In this document: piece by piece, positions 7,698-16,708 of the stretch
How the letters are laid out: the number at the start of each line of letters is the position of its first letter
Position numbering within the stretch: position 1 is the stretch's first letter
DNA from: Pseudothioclava nitratireducens
GTDB taxonomy: Bacteria; Pseudomonadota; Alphaproteobacteria; Rhodobacterales; Rhodobacteraceae
Direction of reading: 5' to 3'
Assembly: GCF_029210495.1 (NCBI RefSeq)
Contig: NZ_JARGDK010000001.1
Location: forward strand, 218,010-282,009
Length of the DNA: 64,000 bases
The notes under the pieces: generated by a model
Databases searched by the model: none
What the model was told of the DNA's origin: nothing
Seen by the model: the letters and a program-made list of their open reading frames with translations, nothing else
Program-made: the position numbers and the translations under genes

Positions 7698-8711
7698 ATG
7701 CTGCACACGAAACTGGCGAGCCTGACCGCCGCCGCCTTCATCGCTCTGGGCGCGCCGCTGGCGGCGGAAACCGCGATGCCTTTCGCGCTGGACTGGAAAT
7801 TCGAAGGGCCCGCCGCGCCCTATTTCCTCGCGCTCGACAAAGGCTACTATGCTGCCGAGGGCATGGCCGTGGAGATCTCCGAGGGCGCGGGCTCGCTCGA
7901 TGCGATTCCGAAGGTCGCCACCGGCGCCTTCCCGATCGGCTTTGCCGATATCAATTCGCTGATGAAATTTCTCGACCAGAACCCCGGTGCGCCGGTGACG
8001 GCGGTCATGATGGTCTATGACAAGCCGCCCTTCGCCGTGGTCGGCCGCAAGGATCTGGGTATCGAGGCCCCGAAGGATCTTGAGGGTAAGGTGCTGGGCG
8101 CACCGCCGCCCGATGGCGCATGGGCGCAATTCCCGATCTTCGCCGCCGAGAACGGTCTCGACATGGCCGCGATCACGGTCGAGCCGGTCGGCTTCCCGGT
8201 GCGCGAGCCAATGCTGGCCGAAGGCAAGGTCGCGGCGGTGACCGGCTTTTCCTTCTCCTCGACGCTGAACCTCAAGCGCCTTGGCGTGCCGCTCGAACAG
8301 CAGTCGATCCTGCTGATGGCGGATTACGGCGTGGCGCTTTACGGCAACGCGGTCATCGTCAACACCGACTTCGCCAAGGAAAACCCGGCGATGGTGACTG
8401 GCTTCCTCAAGGCGACCGCGATGGGCTGGAAGGACGCGATCGCAGAGCCGGGCGTCGCGGTTGAGGCGTTGATCAAGCGCAACCCCGCCGCCGATGCCGC
8501 GCTTGAGACCGAGCGTCTTCAGATGGCGATCGACGCCAACGTCCTGACCGACTATGTCAAAGCCAACGGCATCGGCGGGATCGACGCCGAGCGCATGGCG
8601 AAGGCCATCGAGCAGACGAAATCGGTCTACGAGTTCCAGAACGCCCCCGATGCGGCGCTTTATTTCGATGCCAGCTACCTGCCCGAAGCGGCTGAGATGA
8701 TGCTCGAATAA
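7698..8711 (+). CDS. ABC transporter substrate-binding protein, NMT1/SsuA-like
   Basis: Periplasmic solute receptor for the importer encoded by the next two genes. The ATG at 7698 follows GGGAG by six bases; an in-frame TTG at 7692 overlaps that spacing and is less likely. A signal peptide occupies about 1-24 (AAAFIALGAPLAAE). The mature protein begins FALDWKFEGPAAPYFLALDKGYY, the signature of the NMT1/THI5-like fold, whose members bind taurine, alkanesulfonates, pyrimidines or thiamine precursors. I see no riboswitch or neighbouring catabolic enzyme that fixes the substrate. Order is receptor, ATPase, permease, as in ssuABC-like operons. Confidence 0.87.
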   Translation: MLHTKLASLTAAAFIALGAPLAAETAMPFALDWKFEGPAAPYFLALDKGYYAAEGMAVEISEGAGSLDAIPKVATGAFPIGFADINSLMKFLDQNPGAPVTAVMMVYDKPPFAVVGRKDLGIEAPKDLEGKVLGAPPPDGAWAQFPIFAAENGLDMAAITVEPVGFPVREPMLAEGKVAAVTGFSFSSTLNLKRLGVPLEQQSILLMADYGVALYGNAVIVNTDFAKENPAMVTGFLKATAMGWKDAIAEPGVAVEALIKRNPAADAALETERLQMAIDANVLTDYVKANGIGGIDAERMAKAIEQTKSVYEFQNAPDAALYFDASYLPEAAEMMLE

Positions 8712-8781
8712 GACCTTTGAGCCAGATATCCGGGCGCGCGAGAGATCGCGCGCCCTCTCTCTGCTGCAACCGCCGGACCCC

Positions 8782-9570
8782 ATGGAAAATCTGATAGAAA
8801 TCAAAGGCGTCACCCACGCCTACAAGACCAAGCACGGGCCGCTGCCGGTGCTCGACAATCTTGAGATCAACGTGCCGGAAGGCGAATTTTGCGCCGTTGT
8901 CGGTCCCTCGGGCTGCGGGAAGTCGACGCTGACGCGCCTCGTGGCGGGGCTGATGAAGCCCGATCAGGGCGAGGTCTGGCTGCATGGCGAGCGCGTCACC
9001 AGCCCGCGCAAGACCGTGGGGATGGCGTTCCAGAACCCGGTGATGCTCGAGTGGCGCACGATCCTGGAGAACGTGATGCTGCCGCTGGAGATCGTCGATA
9101 CCGGGATGACCCGGCCCGAGCGCGAGGGGCGCGCCCGGCATCTGCTGGAGATGGTGGGCCTCAAGGGCTTCGAGGGCAAACGCCCCTCGGAACTGTCGGG
9201 CGGGATGCGTCAGCGTGCCAGCCTGTGCCGCGCCATCGTGCACAGCCCCGACGTGCTGATTATGGACGAGCCTTTCGGCGCGCTCGACAACTTCACCCGC
9301 GAAGACCTCTGGCAGACGATGCGCGACCTGCGCGGCAAGGAGAACTTTACCTGCGTGCTGATCACCCACGACCTGCGCGAGAGCGTGTTCCTCGGGGATC
9401 AGGTCATCGTGCTGTCGGGGCGGCCCGCGCGGACGCAGTTCGTGCTGGATGTGGACCTGCCCGCCGACCGCACCATCGACGTTCTCTATGAACCCAAGGC
9501 GGTCGACATGCTGCATCTGCTGCGCGACCAGATCCGGATCGCCCAAGGCCGCGACGGGGAGGTGCACTGA
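8782..9570 (+). CDS. ABC transporter ATP-binding protein (taurine/nitrate/sulfonate class)
   Basis: The 262-residue ATPase subunit powers the importer of the NMT1-like receptor encoded upstream. Walker A is GPSGCGKST at about residue 41-49, the signature is LSGGMRQR, Walker B is LIMDEPFGALD, and the switch histidine lies in LITHDLRESVFL. The C-terminus shows no extra regulatory domain. Its stop codon TGA overlaps the ATG of the permease gene by one base, indicating translational coupling. The gap after the receptor gene is 70 bases, and no clear ribosome site is visible in the last 15 bases before ATG. Substrate unknown. Confidence 0.92.
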   Translation: MENLIEIKGVTHAYKTKHGPLPVLDNLEINVPEGEFCAVVGPSGCGKSTLTRLVAGLMKPDQGEVWLHGERVTSPRKTVGMAFQNPVMLEWRTILENVMLPLEIVDTGMTRPEREGRARHLLEMVGLKGFEGKRPSELSGGMRQRASLCRAIVHSPDVLIMDEPFGALDNFTREDLWQTMRDLRGKENFTCVLITHDLRESVFLGDQVIVLSGRPARTQFVLDVDLPADRTIDVLYEPKAVDMLHLLRDQIRIAQGRDGEVH

Positions 9571-10334
9571 TGGACAAGCTGCAAAAAATCGGTGTGCCGC
9601 TGGCGGCGATTGTCGCCTTTCTGGCCCTTTGGGAATTCATCGTCTGGGCCAATGGCTGGCCGAACTATGTGATGGCATCACCCTCGGACCTGCCCGCCGC
9701 CTATGCACGGTTCTGGGAGATGTTCCTCGTGATGGGCTGGCAGACGCTGTGGCGGACGATCGCGGGGCTGCTGATCGCGGTGGTCGTGGGGCTGCTGCTC
9801 GGCATGGTCATGGGCTTTTCGAAGATCGCACGGGACGCGCTTTATCCGCTGCTCGTGGGCTTCAACGCGATCCCCAAGGCCACGCTCGTGCCGGTGCTGG
9901 CGCTCTTGTTCATCGGGCAGCACGACTTCAACACGGTGCTGATGGCGTTCCTGATCAGCTTCTTCCCGATCGCGGTTTCGGTGGGCATCGGCCTGTCGAC
10001 GCTGGAGCCGGAATACCGCGACATCCTGCGCGCGCTTGGCGCCTCGAAGGTGACGATCTTCCGCAAGATTGCCCTGCCCAAGACCCTGCCCGAGTTCTTC
10101 GGCGCGCTGAAGGTCTCGGTGACGCTCGCCTTCATCGGCACCAACCTCGTCGAGATCGTCTCGCCGCATGGTCGCGGCCTTGGCGCGCTGTTCAAATCGG
10201 GCGAGACCAATGGCGACTACCCGCTGATGTTCGCGGTCCTGATCGCCCTCGCCTTCCTTGGGATCGTTCTCTACTATGCGGTCGTCGCGTTGGAGCGGAT
10301 CTTTGCCGGCTGGGCCGAACGTCCCGCAAGCTGA
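9570..10334 (+). CDS. ABC transporter permease (SsuC/TauC class)
   Basis: Inner-membrane channel of the same importer, 254 residues with about six transmembrane helices. The family's coupling motif region (EAA-like) reads EYRDILRALGASKVTIFRKIALPKTLPEFFGALKV around 150-190. The start ATG shares its A with the TGA of the ATPase gene. It ends 66 bases before the SRP RNA gene, and the SRP promoter lies in that gap. One permease gene is enough because SsuC-type subunits form homodimers. Confidence 0.92.
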   Translation: MDKLQKIGVPLAAIVAFLALWEFIVWANGWPNYVMASPSDLPAAYARFWEMFLVMGWQTLWRTIAGLLIAVVVGLLLGMVMGFSKIARDALYPLLVGFNAIPKATLVPVLALLFIGQHDFNTVLMAFLISFFPIAVSVGIGLSTLEPEYRDILRALGASKVTIFRKIALPKTLPEFFGALKVSVTLAFIGTNLVEIVSPHGRGLGALFKSGETNGDYPLMFAVLIALAFLGIVLYYAVVALERIFAGWAERPAS

Positions 10335-10365
10335 CAAGAGCGCAAGGAGAGCGCTGCGCCGAGGC

Positions 10366-10394
10366 TTGCGAATCCGGTTCCGCTCTCCTATATA
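10366..10394 (+). promoter_or_regulatory. Promoter of the SRP RNA gene
   Basis: A -35 box TTGCGA at 10366-10371 and a -10 box TATATA at 10389-10394 are separated by exactly 17 bases. The RNA start predicted seven bases downstream (about 10401) coincides with the first base of the SRP helix. The match is strong for a high-GC genome. Confidence 0.75.
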
Positions 10395-10399
10395 GACCG

Positions 10400-10500
10400 G
10401 CGAGAGGTTGGCGCGGGCGAGCGCCTCGCCAACCCGGTCAGGTCCGGAAGGAAGCAGCCGCAACGAGCCCCGCTTGGGTCGCTGTCCAGCCTCTCACCCT
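10400..10500 (+). ncRNA. ffs: Signal recognition particle RNA, small bacterial type (4.5S)
   Basis: The RNA component of the signal recognition particle binds Ffh and targets membrane proteins to FtsY. The near-universal apical domain GGTCAGGTCCGGAAGGAAGC is present at about 10436-10455, carrying the GGAA tetraloop and the asymmetric loop. The ends pair: GAGAGGTTGG at 10402-10411 with CCAGCCTCTC at 10487-10496, one G-U. Length is about 100 nucleotides, the small type lacking an Alu domain. A TTTT tract follows at 10500-10503. As in many Rhodobacterales it sits directly upstream of dnaX. Confidence 0.95.
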
Positions 10501-10631
10501 TTTCCCCCACCTTGCAGAATGCCCGGTTTCGTCGTCTTGACCCTGTGCGCGCGCCAAGCGAGGTTTACGCGCCCGCGCCGAGCCCCTAGATTGGCGCGAG
10601 ACCCGAAACGCCCGCCCGCAAGGACCGCCCG

Positions 10632-12458
10632 ATGAGCGACATGACCGAGACCCCTGCCGATCAGGCCGAAAAGCCCGGCTATCAGGTTCTCGCCCGCAAA
10701 TACCGCCCCGCGACCTTTGCCGACCTGATCGGCCAGGAGGCCATGGTGCGCACGCTCAAGAACGCCTTTGCCGCGGATCGGATCGCCCATGCCTTCGTGA
10801 TGACGGGCGTCCGGGGTGTGGGCAAAACGACCACCGCGCGGATCATCGCCAAGGGGCTGAACTGCGTGGGGCCGGATGGCAAGGGCGGCGCGACGACCGA
10901 ACCGTGCCTGCAATGCGAGCATTGCAAGGCCATCGCCGAGGGCCGCCATGTTGATGTGATGGAGATGGACGCGGCCTCGCGCACAGGTGTGGGCGATATC
11001 CGCGAGATCATCGAGAGCGTGCATTACCGGGCGGCCTCGGCGCGCTACAAAGTCTATATCATCGACGAAGTTCACATGCTGTCCACGAGCGCGTTCAACG
11101 CGCTTTTGAAGACACTCGAAGAGCCGCCCGCCCATGTGAAATTCATCTTCGCCACCACCGAGATCCGCAAGGTTCCCGTCACGGTTCTGTCGCGCTGTCA
11201 GCGGTTCGACCTGAAGCGGATCGAGCCCGAGGTGATGATGGCGCATCTGGAGCGCATCGCCGGCAAGGAGGGCGCGCAGCTCGCCCCCGACGCGATGGCG
11301 CTGATTACCCGGGCCGCCGAAGGCTCGGTGCGGGATGCGATGAGCCTCATGGATCAGGCGATTGCGCATGGCGCGGGTGAGACCACCGCCGATCAGGTGC
11401 GCGCGATGCTGGGGCTGGCGGATCGGGGGCGGGTGCTCGATCTGTTCGACATGATCCTCAAGGGCCATGCCGCCGAGGCGCTGACGGAGCTGTCCGGGCA
11501 ATATGCCGATGGGGCGGATCCGATGGCGGTGCTGCGCGATCTGGCCGAGATCACACATTGGATTTCGGTCATCAAGATCACCCCCGAAGCCGCCGAAGAC
11601 CCGACCGTGCCGCCAGACGAGCGTGCGCGCGGTCAGGCGATGGCCGAGGCGATCCCGATGCGGGTGCTGACGCGGCTTTGGCAGATGCTGTTGAAGGCGA
11701 TCGAAGAGGTCGGCGCCGCGCCCAACGCGATGATGGCCGCCGAGATGGCGATCATCCGGCTGACCCATGTCGCGGACCTGCCGACGCCCGAGCAGTTGAT
11801 GCGCAAGCTTCAGGCGGGGCCGACGGCGCCGGGGCCCTCGGGCGGCGGTGCGGGGGGCGGTGCGCCTGCGGGCGGCGCGCCCTCGGGGATGGGCGGCGCG
11901 GGGCCTGCGGGTCCGGGCAGCGGTCCGGTGCATGGGCTGGTGACGATGCGGGTCGCAGCACCCGTGCGGGCGCAGGGTGGCGCGGCGGTTCACGCGCTTG
12001 CCCCGCACTCCGAGACGGCGCTGGCGCGGTTCGGCCGCTTTGAAGACGTGGTCGCGCTGATCCGGCGGATGCGCGATGTGAAACTTTTGGTCGAGGTCGA
12101 GAACCATCTGCGGCTGGTCAGCTATGCGCCCGGCCGGATCGAGTTCCAGCCGACCGAAGATGCGCCGCGCGATCTGGCGGCGACGCTCTCGCAACGGCTG
12201 CAAGGCTGGACCGGTGCGCGCTGGGGCGTCTCGGTCGTCTCCGAAGGCGGCGGCGAGACGCTGGCGGAGATCCGTGACGCGGATCAGCGCGCCGCCGAGG
12301 AAGAGGCCCGCTCGAACCCCGTCATTCAGGCGATCTTCGCGGCCTTTCCCGGCGCGCGTTTCGAGGAAATCACCAATCCCGACGATCTGGCCGCGGAGCT
12401 GAGCGCAGAGGCGCTGCCCGAGGTTGAGGACGAGTGGGACCCCTTCGAGGACAACTGA
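10632..12458 (+). CDS. dnaX: DNA polymerase III subunits gamma/tau
   Basis: Clamp-loader ATPase that loads the beta clamp and links polymerase to helicase. The 608-residue protein has Walker A GVRGVGKT at 59-66, a zinc site with C78, C92, C95 and C98, Walker B IDEVHML and the sensor 1 segment FIFATTE. A low-complexity Gly/Pro/Ala linker covers about 396-436, followed by the tau C-terminal region. I see no A-rich slippery sequence of the E. coli type, so only the full-length form is predicted. It is followed after 10 bases by ybaB, then recR, the common recombination and replication operon. Confidence 0.97.
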   Translation: MSDMTETPADQAEKPGYQVLARKYRPATFADLIGQEAMVRTLKNAFAADRIAHAFVMTGVRGVGKTTTARIIAKGLNCVGPDGKGGATTEPCLQCEHCKAIAEGRHVDVMEMDAASRTGVGDIREIIESVHYRAASARYKVYIIDEVHMLSTSAFNALLKTLEEPPAHVKFIFATTEIRKVPVTVLSRCQRFDLKRIEPEVMMAHLERIAGKEGAQLAPDAMALITRAAEGSVRDAMSLMDQAIAHGAGETTADQVRAMLGLADRGRVLDLFDMILKGHAAEALTELSGQYADGADPMAVLRDLAEITHWISVIKITPEAAEDPTVPPDERARGQAMAEAIPMRVLTRLWQMLLKAIEEVGAAPNAMMAAEMAIIRLTHVADLPTPEQLMRKLQAGPTAPGPSGGGAGGGAPAGGAPSGMGGAGPAGPGSGPVHGLVTMRVAAPVRAQGGAAVHALAPHSETALARFGRFEDVVALIRRMRDVKLLVEVENHLRLVSYAPGRIEFQPTEDAPRDLAATLSQRLQGWTGARWGVSVVSEGGGETLAEIRDADQRAAEEEARSNPVIQAIFAAFPGARFEEITNPDDLAAELSAEALPEVEDEWDPFEDN

Positions 12459-12468
12459 GGAGAACGCG

Positions 12469-12813
12469 ATGTTCAAAGGTTTGGGTCAGCTTGGCGATAT
12501 GGCCAAGATGATGAAAGCGGCCAAGGAAATGCAGGATCGCATGGCGAAGCTGCAAGCCGATCTGGCCGAGATGGAAGTGACCGGCGAAGCGGGTGCCGGG
12601 CTCGTGAAAGCGACCGCGACCGCCAAGGGCGTGCTGACCGGGCTGTCGATCGACCCGTCGATCCTGCAAGCGTCCGAGAAGGAGGTGGTCGAGGACCTGA
12701 TCCTTGCCGCGATCAAGGACACGCAGGCCAAGGCCAAGGCCCGCGAGCAGCAGGAACAGCAGGCGCTTCTGCGCGAGCTTGGCCTGCCCGAGAACATGGA
12801 CCTGCCGGTCTGA
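12469..12813 (+). CDS. ybaB: YbaB/EbfC family nucleoid-associated protein
   Basis: Small DNA-binding protein, 114 residues, that forms a tweezer-like dimer on DNA and is almost always encoded between dnaX and recR, as here. It begins MFKGLGQLGDMAKMMKAAKE and has the conserved coiled N-terminal helix with M/Q repeats. The ATG at 12469 is preceded by GAGGAG at good spacing; a longer open frame starting at 12424 overlaps dnaX and is rejected. The recR gene starts six bases after its stop. Confidence 0.95.
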   Translation: MFKGLGQLGDMAKMMKAAKEMQDRMAKLQADLAEMEVTGEAGAGLVKATATAKGVLTGLSIDPSILQASEKEVVEDLILAAIKDTQAKAKAREQQEQQALLRELGLPENMDLPV

Positions 12814-12819
12814 TCGGCG

Positions 12820-13419
12820 ATGGCACGCGCGAGTGACGAGATCGAGGGGCTGATCGCGCTGATGGCGCGGCTGCCCGGCCTCGGGCCGCGCTCGGCGCGC
12901 CGGGCAGTGCTGCATCTGATCCGCAAGCGCGGGCAGTTGATGGCGCCGCTGGCACAGGCAATGGCCCATGTCGCCGAGACCGTACGCGAATGCCCGCGCT
13001 GCGGGAATATCGCCACACGCACGCTGTGCGACATCTGCGAGGACCCCAAGCGCGCCACGGGCGAGTTGTGCGTGGTCGAGGATGTCGCCGATCTCTGGGC
13101 GATGGAGCGGGGGCAGGCCTTCAAGGGGCGCTATCATGTGCTGGGCGGCACGCTCTCGGCACTCGATGCGGTCGGTCCTGAAGAGTTGCGTATCCCCACC
13201 TTGCTGCAACGGCTCGCCGATGAGAGCGTTCGTGAGGTCATCCTTGCCCTCAATGCGACTGTCGAGGGCCAGACCACCGCCCATTACATCGCCGAAGAGG
13301 TCGAGCGCGCGGGCGTGGCGGTCACGAGCCTAGCGCAGGGCGTGCCGATCGGGGGGGAGCTGGATTATCTCGATGACGGCACGATCTCGGCGGCGCTGCG
13401 CGCGCGCAAGGCATTCTGA
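12820..13419 (+). CDS. recR: Recombination mediator RecR
   Basis: RecR works with RecO (and RecF) to load RecA at gaps during recombinational repair. The 199-residue length is typical. A helix-hairpin-helix occupies about 15-30 ([12 protein letters not shown]), a four-cysteine zinc finger uses C58, C61, C70 and C73, and a Toprim domain follows with VVEDVADL. It is the last gene of the dnaX-ybaB-recR unit. The ATG follows the ybaB stop by six bases, so translation is probably coupled. Confidence 0.97.
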   Translation: MARASDEIEGLIALMARLPGLGPRSARRAVLHLIRKRGQLMAPLAQAMAHVAETVRECPRCGNIATRTLCDICEDPKRATGELCVVEDVADLWAMERGQAFKGRYHVLGGTLSALDAVGPEELRIPTLLQRLADESVREVILALNATVEGQTTAHYIAEEVERAGVAVTSLAQGVPIGGELDYLDDGTISAALRARKAF

Positions 13420-13512
13420 ACGGCGCCCCGGCGCGCACTATCCCATCGACGCATTGAACCCGTGCGGCGCAGTCGCTATCACGGGGAAAATCCGTTTCAT
13501 CTCAGGTGACCC

Positions 13513-14178
13513 ATGAACCGTCTCTACCACGTTGCGTTGTCTCCCTTCTGCCGGAAGGTGCGGCTCACGCTCGCGGAGAAGAAGATCGAGGTCGAACTGG
13601 TCGAGGAGCGCTACTGGGAGCAGAACCCGGACTTCCTGCGCCGCAACCCGGCCGGTAAGGTGCCGATCCTGAAGATGGATGGCAAGACGCTCTGCGAGAG
13701 CCAGGCGATCTGCGAATATATTGAAGAGACCAATCCCGAGCCCGCGCTCATGCCCAAGGCTGCCGAGGCCCGCTACGAGGTCCGCCGCCTTTGCGCGTGG
13801 TTCGATGACAAGTTCAACGAGGAAGTCACCCGCAAGGTGATGGGTGAACGGGTCTGGAAAAAAGTGATGAAACAGGGCTACCCGGACAGCAAGAACGTGA
13901 AATCCGGCCTCGCCGCGATCAAATATCATCTGGATTACATGGGCTGGCTGCTCGATCAGCGCCGCTGGCTCGCGGGCGATACGATGACGCTTGCGGATTT
14001 CTCGGCCGCCGCGCATCTGAGCTGCCTCGACTATATCTCTGACGTGGACTGGAACCGGAATACCAACGTCAAGGACTGGTACGCCAAGATCAAATCGCGC
14101 CCGGCCTTCCGGTCGCTTCTCGCCGATCAGCTTCCCGGCATGCCGCCCGCACCGCAATATGCCGAACTGGACTTCTGA
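13513..14178 (+). CDS. Glutathione S-transferase family protein
   Basis: Thioredoxin-fold N-terminal domain plus all-helical C-terminal domain, 221 residues. The opening YHVALSPFCRKVRLTLAEKK holds the putative catalytic serine, S10, with F and C following. NPAGKVPIL is the cis-proline region, and the glutathione-binding ESQAICEYIEE follows near 68-79. The role could be detoxification or a structural/reductase function; the substrate cannot be deduced. It stands alone downstream of recR, with a 93-base gap, and is followed by a composite intergenic repeat. Confidence 0.88.
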   Translation: MNRLYHVALSPFCRKVRLTLAEKKIEVELVEERYWEQNPDFLRRNPAGKVPILKMDGKTLCESQAICEYIEETNPEPALMPKAAEARYEVRRLCAWFDDKFNEEVTRKVMGERVWKKVMKQGYPDSKNVKSGLAAIKYHLDYMGWLLDQRRWLAGDTMTLADFSAAAHLSCLDYISDVDWNRNTNVKDWYAKIKSRPAFRSLLADQLPGMPPAPQYAELDF

Positions 14179-14188
14179 GGCGCGCGCG

Positions 14189-14333
14189 CCGGGGGTTTTG
14201 CACCCCCGGACCCCCGCAGGATATTTGACTGCGATTGGAAGAGGGGCTTTTCTCACGGTCCAATCGCGCGAAATATCCCGGGGTGAATTGGCCGACAGGC
14301 CAAGAGGGGCAGAGCCCCTGCGCCCGCGGACCG
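14189..14333. repeat. Composite palindromic intergenic element (copy A)
   Basis: Two copies of the dispersed GTATTT-core element lie head to head. The left arm is a hairpin (CCGGGGG 14189-14195 with CCCCCGG 14203-14209) ending in GGATATTT; the right arm begins AAATATCCCGGGG and ends in the hairpin GGGGC/GCCCC. GCGATTGG and CCAATCGC between them are also inverted, so the whole can fold on itself. It fills most of the gap between the glutathione transferase gene and queG. Confidence 0.75.
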
Positions 14334-14346
14334 AAGGAGCCTTGCG

Positions 14347-15375
14347 GTGGAGGATCTGAAATCCCGGCTGGTTGCGAAGGCCCTTGAGGAGGGGTTTTCC
14401 AAGGCGCGTATCTGCCGACCCGATGCGGTGCCCGAGATCGCCGCGCGGCTGGAGGCGTTCGTGGCGGCGGGGCGCCATGGGCAGATGGGATGGATGGCCG
14501 AACGGATGGGATGGCGCAGCGCGCCGGACCAGCTTTGGCCCGAGGCGCGCTCGGTCATCATGCTGGCCGAGAGTTACACGCCCGAAACCGATCCGATGGA
14601 AGCGGTCGCCATGCGCGATCACGCGGCGGTCTCGGTCTATGCGCGGGGGCGCGATTACCATGACCTCGTCAAGAAACGGCTGAAGCGGGTCGGGCGGTGG
14701 TTGCTCGATCAGACCGAGGGCGAAGAGATCAAGGTTTTCGTAGATACCGCGCCGGTGATGGAGAAGCCGCTCGGGCAGGCTTCGGGGCTCGGCTGGCAGG
14801 GCAAGCATACCAATCTGCTCGCGCGCGATCTGGGGTCGTGGTTTTTTCTGGGCGCGATTTTCACGACGCTCGAGCTGCCGCCCGATGCGCCGGAGGTGAG
14901 CCATTGCGGGTCCTGCACCGCCTGTCTGGACGCCTGCCCGACAAACGCCTTCCCGGCCCCCTATCAGCTCGACGCACGGCGCTGCATTTCCTATCTGACC
15001 ATCGAGCATAAAGGTCCGATCGACGAGGCTTTGCGCCGCGCGATGGGCAATCGGATCTATGGCTGTGACGATTGCCTCGCGGCCTGCCCGTGGAACAAGT
15101 TCGCCGCCGAGGCGCGCGAGATGCGCTATGCGGATGTGGTGGGTGTGCCGCCTTTGGCGGAGCTTGCGGCACTGGACGATGCGGCGTTTCGGGCGCGGTT
15201 TTCCGGCTCACCGATCAAGCGGATCGGGCGCGACAGGTTCTTGCGCAACGTGCTGTATGCGATTGGCAATTCGGGGGCGCCCGATCTGGCCGAAGCCGCG
15301 CGGCCGCATCTGGCCGACCCCGATCCGACCGTGGCCGAGGCCGCACGCTGGGCGCTGGCGCGGCTCGGCGCATAG
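14347..15375 (+). CDS. queG: Epoxyqueuosine reductase
   Basis: Catalyses the last step of queuosine synthesis, reducing epoxyqueuosine in tRNA, using cobalamin and two [4Fe-4S] clusters. The 342-residue protein has the paired ferredoxin motifs [12 protein letters not shown] and [11 protein letters not shown], and the Domain of unknown function 1730 N-terminal region. The C-terminal ~45 residues contain HEAT-like helices that contact tRNA. Start is GTG at 14347, chosen because AAGGAG lies seven bases upstream. It appears monocistronic. Confidence 0.95.
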   Translation: MEDLKSRLVAKALEEGFSKARICRPDAVPEIAARLEAFVAAGRHGQMGWMAERMGWRSAPDQLWPEARSVIMLAESYTPETDPMEAVAMRDHAAVSVYARGRDYHDLVKKRLKRVGRWLLDQTEGEEIKVFVDTAPVMEKPLGQASGLGWQGKHTNLLARDLGSWFFLGAIFTTLELPPDAPEVSHCGSCTACLDACPTNAFPAPYQLDARRCISYLTIEHKGPIDEALRRAMGNRIYGCDDCLAACPWNKFAAEAREMRYADVVGVPPLAELAALDDAAFRARFSGSPIKRIGRDRFLRNVLYAIGNSGAPDLAEAARPHLADPDPTVAEAARWALARLGA

Positions 15376-15430
15376 CGCCCTTGCGCGTGTTCTGCTGGCG
15401 CGGCGCCGCGAAGCGCGTTAGCGGTATCGC

Positions 15431-16360
15431 ATGACACGTTTCCCAACCACCGGCCCGCTTGCGGGCATCCTGTTCAAGCTTGGCTCGGTCGCCTTGTTCA
15501 TCGCCATGGCGGCGATCCTGAAGGCCACCGCCGACGCGGTCCCGCCGGGCGAGCAGGTGTTCTTCCGGTCCTTCTTTGCGATTCCGATCACGCTGATCTG
15601 GCTGGCCGCACGCGGCGAGTTGCGCACCGGCTTCAAGGTCCAGAGCCCGATGGGCCATGTCTGGCGCGGGGTGATCGGGACGGGCGCGATGGCCTGCATG
15701 TTCACCGCGCTCGGCATCCTGCCGCTGCCCGAGGCCACGGCCATCGGCTATGCCGCGCCGCTGTTCATCGTGGTTTTCGCGGCGATGTTTCTGGGCGAGG
15801 AGGTGCGACTGTTTCGGCTCAGCGCGGTGGCGCTGGGTCTGATCGGGGTTCTGATCATCCTCAGCCCGCGGCTTACGGGCCTTGAGGACGCGCAGGCGGC
15901 CTTTGGGGCGATGGTCGCGCTGATGGGGGCATTGCTGGCGGCGCTGGCGCAGATTTTCATCCGCAAGCTGACCAGAACCGAGACGACTTCGGCCATCGTG
16001 TTCTGGTTCTCTTGCACGGCGAGTGTGCTGTCGCTGGCGACGATCCCGTTTGGCTGGGTCTGGCCCGCACCCGAGGTGGCGGCGCTCTTGGTTCTGGCCG
16101 GGTTCATCGGGGGGCTCGCGCAAATCCTTCTGACATCGGCGTTTCGGGCGGCGGATGCCTCGATCGTTGCGCCGTTCGAATATGCCTCGATGCTGTTCGC
16201 GCTCGTCGTCGGCTATGTCGTCTTTGACGAGGTGCCCAGCGCGGTGGTTCTGGTCGGCGCGGCCATCGTGATCGCGGCCGGGGGGCTGATCATCTGGCGC
16301 GAGCGGGCGCTCGGAATCGCGCGGGCCAAGACACGCCGGGCCTCGAGTCCGAACGGATGA
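15431..16360 (+). CDS. DMT superfamily transporter (EamA family)
   Basis: Inner-membrane carrier of 309 residues with about ten transmembrane helices arranged as two EamA repeats (about 8-142 and 155-290). PGEQVFFRSFFAIPITLIW and the second-half equivalent ADASIVAPFEYASMLFALVVG mark the repeats. Relatives export metabolites such as amino acids or nucleosides, but the substrate is not predictable. It starts 55 bases after queG. Confidence 0.88.
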   Translation: MTRFPTTGPLAGILFKLGSVALFIAMAAILKATADAVPPGEQVFFRSFFAIPITLIWLAARGELRTGFKVQSPMGHVWRGVIGTGAMACMFTALGILPLPEATAIGYAAPLFIVVFAAMFLGEEVRLFRLSAVALGLIGVLIILSPRLTGLEDAQAAFGAMVALMGALLAALAQIFIRKLTRTETTSAIVFWFSCTASVLSLATIPFGWVWPAPEVAALLVLAGFIGGLAQILLTSAFRAADASIVAPFEYASMLFALVVGYVVFDEVPSAVVLVGAAIVIAAGGLIIWRERALGIARAKTRRASSPNG

Positions 16361-16444
16361 GTGCCGATCCGTCCTGCAAGGGGGGTGAAAAATCGGCCCG
16401 GAATGCTTATATTGAGGGGAGATGGACAGGAGAGGAGCCTCGCC

Positions 16445-16636
16445 ATGACACGCAAGATCATCGACCACGCCGAACCTCAGGCCGAGGGCAAACGCGTTGC
16501 TGAATTCGTGAAGATGGACCGGGAGTCGGGCGTTCATCCGGCCGTGCAGGAGTTGTCCAAGCGCGCACCGGAGCGGTCCGATGAGAACCGCAAGGCTGTG
16601 GAATACGCCCGCATCGAGCGCGGCAAGGAAGCCTGA
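16445..16636 (+). CDS. Small charged hypothetical protein, 63 residues
   Basis: Function unknown. The short protein is hydrophilic and highly charged (many K, R, E), with no transmembrane segment, cysteine or recognised domain; it begins MTRKIIDHAEPQAEGKRVAE. The start is supported by AGGAGAGGAG upstream and a strong terminator follows 20 bases after the stop, so it looks like a real transcription unit. The longer open frame back to 16361 lacks a ribosome site. It may be a small conserved Rhodobacterales protein. Confidence 0.7.
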   Translation: MTRKIIDHAEPQAEGKRVAEFVKMDRESGVHPAVQELSKRAPERSDENRKAVEYARIERGKEA

Positions 16637-16652
16637 GCCGATCCCGAGACCG

Positions 16653-16685
16653 AAAACGCGCCCGGATTTCTCCGGGCGCGTTTTT
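16653..16685. terminator. Bidirectional terminator between the 63-residue gene and ilvE
   Basis: CGCGCCCGGA (16657-16666) and TCCGGGCGCG (16671-16680) form a 10-base-pair stem with a TTTC loop. It is preceded by AAAA and followed by TTTTT, so it can end transcription from both strands. The flanking genes are convergent. Confidence 0.9.
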
Positions 16686-16708
16686 CTTTGTCTCGATGCG
16701 TGGCGCAA

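Noticed and set aside
10632-12458. Programmed frameshift in dnaX producing gamma
   Set aside because: No A-rich slippery run plus downstream stem could be found; full-length tau expected.
10494-12476. 660-codon open frame antisense to dnaX
   Set aside because: High-GC shadow frame; Arg/His/Gly-rich product, no ribosome site, opposite a certain gene.
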